From an uncultured Rhodospirillaceae bacterium (GTDB taxonomy: Bacteria > Pseudomonadota > Alphaproteobacteria > Rhodospirillales > Casp-alpha2), in contig CAJWVP010000047.1 in NCBI GenBank assembly GCA_913048145.1, forward strand, positions 1 through 12,441: a stretch of 12,441 nucleotides of DNA, read 5' to 3'. The notes beneath the pieces are model-generated. The model saw only the letters and a program-made list of their open reading frames with translations, was not told the origin of the DNA and did no database searches. Positions 6,144 to 12,441 of this stretch are shown here, piece after piece. Position numbers and translations under genes: made by a program. Positions within the stretch are counted from its first letter, which is position 1. Each line of letters starts with the position of its first letter.

Positions 6144-9100
6144 TTGCTGCAGTTCAACAAGTTACGCCTGACGGGATTCAAGTCCTTCGTAGACAACACG
6201 GAGATCCATATCAATTTGGGGCTCACGGGTGTCGTCGGGCCGAACGGTTGCGGCAAGTCGAACCTTGTGGAAGCGCTTCGCTGGGTCATGGGCGAGACGT
6301 CTGCCAAGCAGATGCGCGGATCCGGCATGGACGACGTTATCTTCGGTGGTACAGCGTCGCGCCCGCAGCGCAATTCCGCTGAGGTTGTTCTCGCCCTTGA
6401 CAATAACGAACGCGCGGCGCCGGCCCAGTTCAATGACGAAGAAGACCTGGAGGTCAGTCGCAAGATCGAGCGCGAAAAGGGCTCCACCTACCGGGTCAAC
6501 GGCAAGGAAGTGCGAGCCCGCGACGTGCAGCTCTTGTTTGCTGATTCGTCCACCGGTGCCCGGTCCACAGCCATGGTCAGCCAGGGTCGCATCGGTGCGG
6601 TCATCAGCGCCAAACCGCAGCAGCGCCGCGGCCTGTTGGAGGAAGCGGCCGGCATCACGGGCCTGCATTCGCGCCGCCACGAGGCGGAGCTCCGCTTGCG
6701 GGGGGCGGAAACCAACCTAGAACGCCTCGACGACATTCTAATCACCCTAGATGCCCAATTGGTTAACCTAAAGAAGCAGACCCGCCAGGCGAACCGCTAC
6801 ACCAACCTCAGTGACCATATCCGCAAGGCCGAGGCGACCCTTTTTCACCTGCGTTGGAAAGATGCCGAGGCGTCGCTGGTCGAAGCAGAGGAGGCCATGC
6901 GCACGACCCAAGCCCAGGTCGGCGAACTGACCGGCCTGGCCGGTAAGGCGGCGACCGATCAGGCCGCCAGGGCCGAGGCTCTAGCGCCGCTGCGCCAGAC
7001 GGAAGCCAGCGCGGCGGCCGAATTGCACCGAATCACGGTCGCCCGCGACAACCTGGCAGCCGAGGAACAGCGCATTCAGGGCGCCATGGAGCAGAGCCGC
7101 CAGCGCCTGGAACAGATCGACATGGACCGCGAACGTGCCATTGCGTTCGCCATCGACGCCACGGCGGCTGCCGAACGACTGAGCGCCGAACAGGGCGAGA
7201 TAGAAGCCGCCCGCGGAGCCGAGATCGAGGAACGTACGGCCGCCGCCGAGGCCTTGGCCGCGGCCAACTCCCAGGTCGAAGAGACCGAAACCGCCTTGAA
7301 CACGGCCACCGCCCTAGTTGCCGACATCGAGGCGCGGCGTAACGGCCTCAGCGATCGCATCCGCGATTTGGAACAACGCCTGGACCGCATGACCCGGCGC
7401 GCCGAGGAAATCGAACGCCAGCGCGCGGAATTGGATGCGGACCAGCCCGAAAGCACCACTGTTGACGCAACCGAGCGCGCGGTCGCCAGTTGCGCCGACG
7501 CCGTCGAGGCGGCGCACGACCAGCAGGGCGAGGCCGAAGAGACCCGCACGGCGACCGAAGAGGCCCTCCGCAGGGCGAACGCCGCCCTACAGGACGCCAA
7601 CGCCGAACTGACGCGACTGAAGGCGGAGGAAAGCGCCATCGCCAAGGTACTTGACGCCGTGGAGGATGACCTTTGGCCGCCGTTGATAGACGCGGTCACG
7701 GTCCAGCCCGGTTTCGAAGCGGCCTTGGGCGCGGCGCTAGGGGAAGACCTGAACGTGCCCGCCGACGAGGCCGCGCCCGTACACTGGCGCACGTTGGTCC
7801 CCTTATCCGCGTCCCTCGCCCTGCCGAAAGGCGTCATGCCCATGAGCGAGTTGGTCGAGGCGCCGCCGTCGCTGACCCGCCGACTGCAACAAATCGGCGT
7901 CGTCGACACAGACGAACAGGGCATGGTCCTGGCCGGGTCCCTGGCGCAAGGCCAACGCCTAGTCAGCCGCGAGGGCGGCCTGTGGCGTTGGGACGGCTAC
8001 ACGGTGTCGTCGGAAGCCACCACGCCGGCCGCCGCGCGACTAGAACAACGCAACCGCCTGGCCGATCTGCGCGGTGTGCTAGATGAGGCAGTCGAGGCAG
8101 TTGGAAAAGTAGAAACAGTCCGCGATGCGGCCCGCGAGGCCGAACAGGACGCGCGCAACACCGAACAGAACGCTCGCCGGGACGTACGCGAAGCCCACCA
8201 CGCACTGAATGCCGCGCGCGAAGTTCTGGCCCATGAAAAGGAAAAGGCCACGGTCCATACCTCACGCCTGATTGCGCTGGACGAAGCGCTGGAGACGGCC
8301 GTCGCCGACGGCGACGAAACTGCCAAAGCCCTGAGCACCCAGCAGACCGAATTGGCCGGTCTGCCCGAGCCAGTGGCGGAGCGCGAGAACGTCGCACGCC
8401 TACGCACCGAACTAGCCGAACACCGAACCTATCAAGTGGATTGCTACTCGCGCCATGACCAGTTGGAGCGCCTGGCGAAGGACCGTGCCAATCGGCTGCA
8501 ATCCATTGCCACTGAGCTTCACACCTGGCGGCGGCGCGACGCCGATTCCACCCGTCAATTGGAAGACCTGGCGAAGCGAGAAGAGGTTCTGAAGGAGGAA
8601 CTGACCTGCCTTGAAGCTAAACCTGCCGAACTGGACTCCCAACGCCAGGAACTCATGAGCGCTGTCGAGATCTCCGAAGCCAAGCGCAAGGAAGCAGCCG
8701 ATGCCTTGGCCGAAGCCGAAATTGCGCTGCGCGACGCCGATCAGATCCTCCGCGAAGCGGAAACGGCCCTGGCCCAGACCCGCGAATACCGCGTCCGCGC
8801 CGAGGGCTCCGTCAACCAGGCCAAGCAGGTCTGCACGGGCATCGCCGAACGCGTCGCCGACCGGCTTTCGTGCCGCCCGGGTGACCTGTTCGAGATTTCT
8901 GGCCTCGATTCGCAAAAGGGCTTGCCCGAGTTGGAAGCCACCGAACGCAAGGTCGACCGCCTGATCCGCGAGCGCGAGACCATGGGCCCCGTGAACCTCC
9001 GCGCCCAACAAGAGGCGGAGGAATTGACGGAACAAATCGACACGCTCAACTCAGAACGCGATGATCTCCTTGAGGCTATCGACAAGCTTCGTCATGGCAT

Positions 9101-9608
9101 CTCCGAATTGAACCGCGAAGGCCGGGCGCGCCTGCTGGCGTCCTTCAAGGAGGTGGACATCCACTTCCAGGAACTATTCGTGCGCCTGTTCGGCGGCGGC
9201 CAGGCCCACCTCGCGCTTACGGAATCGGACGATCCGCTGGAGGCCGGTCTCGAGATTATGGCAAGCCCCCCGGGCAAGAAGTTGCAGGTACTCTCTCTCC
9301 TCTCCGGCGGCGAGCAGGCATTGACGGCGCTGGCGCTCCTGTTTGGCGTGTTCTTAACGAACCCCGCGCCCATCTGCGTCCTGGACGAAGTGGACGCGCC
9401 CCTGGACGACGCTAACGTGGACCGCTTCTGCACCCTTTTGGAAGAGATGGCCCACGAGGGAAAGACCCGCTTCCTGGTCATCACCCACCACCGCATGACC
9501 ATGGCCCGCATGGACCGCCTGTTTGGCGTCACCATGGCCGAACGCGGCGTCTCGCAATTGGTGTCTGTGGATCTGCAAGAAGCGGAGCGGCTTCGGGATA
9601 TCGCCTGA
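6144..9608 (+). CDS. smc: Chromosome partition protein Smc
   Basis: This complete 1154-residue SMC ATPase organises and helps segregate the chromosome, normally with ScpA and ScpB (not in this window). The N-terminal head has Walker A GPNGCGKS at 32-39 (Lys38). A long coiled coil rich in Glu, Ala, Arg and Gln runs from about 165 to 505, with the hinge domain at about 505-625 (DLWPPLIDAVTV to WRWDGYTVS). The returning coiled coil runs from about 625 to 985. The C-terminal head has the ABC signature LSGGEQ (S1054) and Walker B CVLDEVDAPLDD with Asp1081 and catalytic Glu1082. Length is standard. The start is TTG at 6144, giving MLQFNKLRLTGFKSF as in relatives; AGGGA lies 11 nt upstream and no ATG is available nearby. 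It lies 30 nt after the DsbA-like gene, probably in one transcript. Confidence 0.98.
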   Translation: MLQFNKLRLTGFKSFVDNTEIHINLGLTGVVGPNGCGKSNLVEALRWVMGETSAKQMRGSGMDDVIFGGTASRPQRNSAEVVLALDNNERAAPAQFNDEEDLEVSRKIEREKGSTYRVNGKEVRARDVQLLFADSSTGARSTAMVSQGRIGAVISAKPQQRRGLLEEAAGITGLHSRRHEAELRLRGAETNLERLDDILITLDAQLVNLKKQTRQANRYTNLSDHIRKAEATLFHLRWKDAEASLVEAEEAMRTTQAQVGELTGLAGKAATDQAARAEALAPLRQTEASAAAELHRITVARDNLAAEEQRIQGAMEQSRQRLEQIDMDRERAIAFAIDATAAAERLSAEQGEIEAARGAEIEERTAAAEALAAANSQVEETETALNTATALVADIEARRNGLSDRIRDLEQRLDRMTRRAEEIERQRAELDADQPESTTVDATERAVASCADAVEAAHDQQGEAEETRTATEEALRRANAALQDANAELTRLKAEESAIAKVLDAVEDDLWPPLIDAVTVQPGFEAALGAALGEDLNVPADEAAPVHWRTLVPLSASLALPKGVMPMSELVEAPPSLTRRLQQIGVVDTDEQGMVLAGSLAQGQRLVSREGGLWRWDGYTVSSEATTPAAARLEQRNRLADLRGVLDEAVEAVGKVETVRDAAREAEQDARNTEQNARRDVREAHHALNAAREVLAHEKEKATVHTSRLIALDEALETAVADGDETAKALSTQQTELAGLPEPVAERENVARLRTELAEHRTYQVDCYSRHDQLERLAKDRANRLQSIATELHTWRRRDADSTRQLEDLAKREEVLKEELTCLEAKPAELDSQRQELMSAVEISEAKRKEAADALAEAEIALRDADQILREAETALAQTREYRVRAEGSVNQAKQVCTGIAERVADRLSCRPGDLFEISGLDSQKGLPELEATERKVDRLIRERETMGPVNLRAQQEAEELTEQIDTLNSERDDLLEAIDKLRHGISELNREGRARLLASFKEVDIHFQELFVRLFGGGQAHLALTESDDPLEAGLEIMASPPGKKLQVLSLLSGGEQALTALALLFGVFLTNPAPICVLDEVDAPLDDANVDRFCTLLEEMAHEGKTRFLVITHHRMTMARMDRLFGVTMAERGVSQLVSVDLQEAERLRDIA

Positions 9609-9621
9609 GGCGTTGGGCTCA

Positions 9622-9682
9622 CCATCCCTTTTATAATCACATCCGATTTCGTGCCGAAGTCCCTCAAGATGGTTAGGGATGG
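9622..9682. repeat. Spaced inverted repeat between smc and the GMC gene
   Basis: CCATCCC (9622-9628) and GGGATGG (9676-9682) are exact reverse complements, 47 nt apart, within the 148-nt gap 9609-9756. A near-copy of the right arm region (AGGGATATGGCC, 9705-9716) follows. A TATAAT at 9632-9637 has no -35 at proper spacing. No clear intrinsic terminator for smc is visible in the gap. Confidence 0.3.
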
Positions 9683-9756
9683 CCGCGCCCTCATAGCTTG
9701 CATCAGGGATATGGCCAAGGCATGCTTTGCCTCAGCAGTCGGCTTGGGGGGCTGAG

Positions 9757-11466
9757 ATGGGGTTCGACTATATCGTCGTTGGGTGCGGCTCAGCCGGGTC
9801 CGTGCTTGCCAACCGCCTCTCGGCACGAAGCACCAACAAGGTTCTAGTTTGCGAGGCAGGCGAAGATACCCCGCCAGGCAGCGTGCCTGAAGAAATCCTC
9901 GATTCCTATCCGGGCACCGCTTACCTCAACAATCGCTTTTTATGGTCCGGTCTAAAGGTTCGGACAGAAGTCGTTTCGCACAATAACCCCGATGAACCAA
10001 AACCGAAACTGCGCAAGTACGAGCAGGCCCGCGTGCTTGGCGGCGGTTCGTCCATCAACGGCCAAATGGCCAACCGGGGTGCGCCAACAGACTACAACGA
10101 GTGGGAATCCCGCGGCGCCAAGGGTTGGAACTGGAATTCGGTGCTGCCCTACTTTAAAAAACTCGAAAAGGATCTCGACTTCGACGACGCGTGGCATGGC
10201 CAGGATGGCCCCATACCGATACGCCGCGTACCTGAAGATCAATGGCCTGAGCATTCTAAAATCCTGCGCGAGGTCCTGAAACGAGCCAACTACAATTCTC
10301 TTGAGGACCAAAACGGATACTTCGAGGACGGCTTTTTTCCCGCCACCATATCCAACGCCGATGAGCAGCGGGTTTCCGCCGGAATGGGTTATCTATCCGC
10401 CGACGTACGAAAGCGCAAAAACCTGACGATCTCAACGCGCACACAGATCACCGAACTGTTGTTCGAAGATCTACGCTGTGTCGGCATCAAGGCGCGCGTC
10501 GACGGCAAGCTGCAGGAATTTCATGGCCGCGAGGTGATCCTGTCTTCCGGCGCAATCCACTCGCCGGCGCATTTGTTGCGCGCTGGCATTGGACCGACTG
10601 GTCATCTTCACGATCTGGGCATTCCAGTGCGCCATGCGTCGTTCGGCGTTGGTCAGAGATTGATGGACCATCCATCCGTTGCGCTCGCTGCCTTTATCAA
10701 ACGCGACGCACGCGTCAAAAACCACCTGTCACGCCGGCATTCGTATTTGGGCATGCGGTATTCATCGGAGATCGGCGGTGCGCCGCCAGGCGACATGTAT
10801 GTGGCTTTCATGACAAAAACCTCATGGCATGCCGTCGGCGAGCAGATCGGGAGCTTCCTCCTCTTCGTCAACAAGGCATTCTCGGAGACCGGCGAAGTCC
10901 GTCTCGCCACGCCGCATTGGGGAGACGAGCCCGAAGTTGAGTTCAATCTGTTGTCCGATCGGCGAGATCTCGACCGCATCGCTGAAGGCCTCCGCCGTCT
11001 CGCGCTTCTCTATGATGACCCTGCGCTTCAAAGCGTGGTGTCGGACCCCTTTCCCGCAAGCTATTCCGACAAAGTCCGCCAGGTTGGCGAGATCAACACC
11101 AAGAACAAGGTCTTGACCGGGATCATGGCGCGGCTGCTTGACGGTCCAGGCTTCTTGCGGTCGTTTCTCATCAAGAATTTCATCATGGAAGGGTTCACGA
11201 TTGACGGAGTGTGCAATGATGAAGAAGAGGCGGAAGCCTTCATCCGAAAGGCGGCCGTTGGTGTATGGCACGCATCGTGCACCTGCCGCATGGGTGCGTC
11301 TGATAATTCCATGGCTGTCACCGATTCCAACGGGCGCGTACACGGTGTCGGCGGTTTGCGGGTCGTGGACGCGTCAATATTTCCCGTTGTGCCATCAGCC
11401 AATACGAATCTCCCTACGATCATGACGGCAGAGAAAATTTCCGATGCCATCCTGGAAGGGAACTGA
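9757..11466 (+). CDS. GMC-family FAD-dependent oxidoreductase (choline-dehydrogenase-like)
   Basis: This 569-residue flavoprotein of the glucose-methanol-choline family oxidises an alcohol-type substrate, which is not identifiable from sequence. The N-terminal FAD fold is YIVVGCGSAGSVLANRL with G9-x-G11-x-x-G14 and ribose-binding Glu33. GMC signature 1 is around GGGSSINGQMANRG (95-108), and signature 2 is SSGAIHSPAHLLRAGIG (263-279). The C-terminal active site has WHASCTCRMG with His505, and Asn549 in SANTNLPTIM 44 residues later, matching the His/Asn pair of the family. All essential elements are present. The ATG at 9757 begins exactly at the conserved FAD strand, with a G-rich stretch 6-12 nt upstream; an in-frame TTG at 9727 adds 10 unconserved residues. 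It lies between smc and atpI and shares no obvious function with either. Confidence 0.94.
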   Translation: MGFDYIVVGCGSAGSVLANRLSARSTNKVLVCEAGEDTPPGSVPEEILDSYPGTAYLNNRFLWSGLKVRTEVVSHNNPDEPKPKLRKYEQARVLGGGSSINGQMANRGAPTDYNEWESRGAKGWNWNSVLPYFKKLEKDLDFDDAWHGQDGPIPIRRVPEDQWPEHSKILREVLKRANYNSLEDQNGYFEDGFFPATISNADEQRVSAGMGYLSADVRKRKNLTISTRTQITELLFEDLRCVGIKARVDGKLQEFHGREVILSSGAIHSPAHLLRAGIGPTGHLHDLGIPVRHASFGVGQRLMDHPSVALAAFIKRDARVKNHLSRRHSYLGMRYSSEIGGAPPGDMYVAFMTKTSWHAVGEQIGSFLLFVNKAFSETGEVRLATPHWGDEPEVEFNLLSDRRDLDRIAEGLRRLALLYDDPALQSVVSDPFPASYSDKVRQVGEINTKNKVLTGIMARLLDGPGFLRSFLIKNFIMEGFTIDGVCNDEEEAEAFIRKAAVGVWHASCTCRMGASDNSMAVTDSNGRVHGVGGLRVVDASIFPVVPSANTNLPTIMTAEKISDAILEGN

Positions 11467-11596
11467 GCCTGAGTTGATGGGTGCTCGGCGACGAGACAGG
11501 GATCACCTCACATTCCACCCGTCCAGCCAGGGTGTATCCATCGGCGCACTATTTCAAGTACTCTGAAAACTTTTAGACTTGTAGGGAGGCCGGCCG
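11467..11596 (+). other. Intergenic region before the ATP synthase genes
   Basis: This 130-nt gap separates the GMC stop from atpI. The last 50 nt are AT-richer and should hold the atp promoter, but I cannot pick a convincing -35/-10 pair. AGGGAGG at 11583-11589 lies 7 nt before the atpI ATG and is a strong ribosome binding site. Confidence 0.5.
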
Positions 11597-11965
11597 ATGG
11601 TCGACAAGAACGACTACGACGCCCTTAACGCCTTGGATTCACGGCTAAAAAATGCCCGCGACCATATCCAAGATCCGCTCAACCAGCCAGGCGCGGAAAA
11701 GACCGAAAAAGGTGGGGCACTTGGTCTTGCATTTCGGGTGTCAGTTGAGATAGTTTCCGCCGTCGCCATTGGGGTTGGAATCGGTTGGCTGCTGGACGGT
11801 TGGCTGGAAACTACACCGTGGTTGATGGTGGTGTTCATCGTGCTTGGGTTCGCGGCGGGCATTTTAAATGTGTATCGCTTAGCGTCGGGGTTCGGTTACG
11901 CCGCAGGGTACACGGAACGGGATGAACAAGCTGGCGATAAAGCTGGCACGGACGAGGGAAATTAG
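11597..11965 (+). CDS. atpI: ATP synthase accessory protein AtpI
   Basis: This 122-residue inner-membrane protein belongs to the AtpI/AtpZ group encoded at the head of F0 operons. Family members are linked to c-ring assembly and to magnesium or calcium uptake. The N-terminal 45 residues are polar and charged (MVDKNDYDALNALDSRLK). Two transmembrane helices follow at about 46-67 (FRVSVEIVSAVAIGVGIGWL) and 74-95 (PWLMVVFIVLGFAAGILNVY), then a charged C-terminal tail. The glycine-rich TM1 ending in GWLLDGWL is typical. The ATG at 11597 has AGGGAGG at 7 nt. atpB starts 2 nt after its stop, so the two are translationally close and surely in one operon. Confidence 0.93.
   Translation: MVDKNDYDALNALDSRLKNARDHIQDPLNQPGAEKTEKGGALGLAFRVSVEIVSAVAIGVGIGWLLDGWLETTPWLMVVFIVLGFAAGILNVYRLASGFGYAAGYTERDEQAGDKAGTDEGN
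11954..11959 (+). promoter_or_regulatory. Ribosome binding site that supports the atpB TTG start
   Basis: GAGGGA, inside the end of atpI, lies 8 nt before the TTG at 11968. The first in-frame ATG downstream (12028) would remove the conserved QFEIKPLIP segment, so TTG is preferred. Confidence 0.6.
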
Positions 11966-11967
11966 TT

Positions 11968-12441
11968 TTGGCTGCTGGTCAATCTCCGCTCGCGCAATTT
12001 GAAATCAAGCCGTTGATCCCCATGAAGCTGGGTGAGATCGACATCTCCTTCACCAACTCTTCGGTTTTCATGGTGGTCACGGTGGTGAGCATCAGCTTGT
12101 TCCTAATCATGGGCATGCGCCGCGCCCAATTGGTGCCCGGCCGCTGGCAATCCATGGCAGAGCTGAGTTACGTGTTCATCGCGAACCTTGTTCGCGATAC
12201 CGTGGGCACCCAGGGACGGCCATATTTCCCGTTCATCTTTACGATCTTCATGTTCGTGCTGGTAGGCAACCTCTGGGGCATGGTCCCCTACAGCTTCACT
12301 TTCACAAGCCACATCGTAGTGACCTTCACCATGGCATTCGTAATCTTCATCGGGGTCACCATCATCGGCATTTTAAAACACAAGCTGCATTTCTTGACCT
12401 TTTTCATGCCACCGGGCGTGCCTATTTATATGGCGCCCCTG
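11968..12441 (+). CDS. atpB: ATP synthase F0 subunit a (partial, 3' end outside window)
   Basis: The first 158 codons of the F0 subunit a gene are present and open to the window edge; the full protein is usually about 250 residues. Subunit a forms the proton half-channels beside the c-ring in the inner membrane. The N-terminus MAAGQSPLAQFEIKPLIP and the following DISFTNSS are typical of alphaproteobacterial AtpB. TM helices are visible at about 32-51 (SSVFMVVTVVSISLFLIMGM), 78-104 (FPFIFTIFMFVLVGNLWGMVPY) and 110-126. GNLWGMVPY (94-102) is a family hallmark. The C-terminal half with the essential arginine lies beyond the window. Translation starts at TTG 11968, 2 nt after the atpI stop, with GAGGGA at 8 nt. 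The atpE and atpF genes are expected next. Confidence 0.96.
   Translation, partial: MAAGQSPLAQFEIKPLIPMKLGEIDISFTNSSVFMVVTVVSISLFLIMGMRRAQLVPGRWQSMAELSYVFIANLVRDTVGTQGRPYFPFIFTIFMFVLVGNLWGMVPYSFTFTSHIVVTFTMAFVIFIGVTIIGILKHKLHFLTFFMPPGVPIYMAPL

Noticed and set aside
7076..7924. 282-codon minus-strand open frame rich in Ser, Ala and Arg
   Set aside because: It is antisense to the Smc coiled coil and hinge. Its composition is the expected mirror of Glu/Ala/Arg codons, with no domain.
8412..9035. 207-codon minus-strand open frame
   Set aside because: It is antisense to the distal Smc coiled coil, with no independent start signal and no recognisable family.
9669..9755. 28-codon frame from an ATG just before the GMC gene
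   Set aside because: It has no ribosome binding site or recognisable product. It is more likely part of the GMC leader.
1..12441. Mobile element, CRISPR array, toxin-antitoxin, phage or RNA genes
   Set aside because: No transposase, integrase, regularly spaced repeat, tRNA or rRNA sequence was seen on either strand; the recognisable genes are ordinary metabolic and housekeeping families.

Overview
The window looks like chromosomal DNA from an alphaproteobacterium, probably near Rhodospirillales. This is inferred from gene order and protein style, because no rRNA or other marker is present. The main clue is the block mutY / DUF721 (dciA-like) / DsbA-like thioredoxin / smc followed by atpI-atpB, an arrangement I associate with alphaproteobacteria. 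GC content is fairly high, and several genes start with TTG or GTG.

Left part (1-2702, minus strand): a periplasmic TAXI-family TRAP solute-binding protein lies downstream of a class-III PLP-dependent aminotransferase. A possible 40-codon membrane peptide sits between them. A hairpin just after the binding-protein gene looks like a terminator, so no transporter permease is visible here. From 2703 to 3171 is a non-coding, partly AT-rich divergent promoter region.

Middle part (3172-6113): apt (adenine salvage, plus strand) converges on mutY (adenine-DNA glycosylase, minus strand), and the two overlap by 13 bp at their 3' ends. mutY is divergent from a DUF721/DciA-like gene. This is followed by a promoter-like site and a DsbA-like thiol:disulfide oxidoreductase whose TTG start is fixed by a strong Shine-Dalgarno sequence and which carries a twin-arginine-like signal.

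Right part (6144-12441, plus strand): a complete smc (chromosome condensation ATPase) follows dsbA after 30 nt. Next come a GMC-family FAD oxidoreductase gene that does not belong functionally to its neighbours, then atpI and the first 158 codons of atpB (F0 subunit a), which runs off the window.

Most genes are housekeeping: DNA repair, helicase loading, chromosome organisation, nucleotide salvage and energy. The metabolic accessory genes (TAXI binding protein, aminotransferase, GMC oxidoreductase) flank them. I see no mobile element, CRISPR array, RNA gene or convincing new multi-gene system. The most useful leads are small: the candidate 40-aa peptide, the permease-less TAXI gene, the GMC gene between smc and atpI, and the cluster of non-ATG starts.
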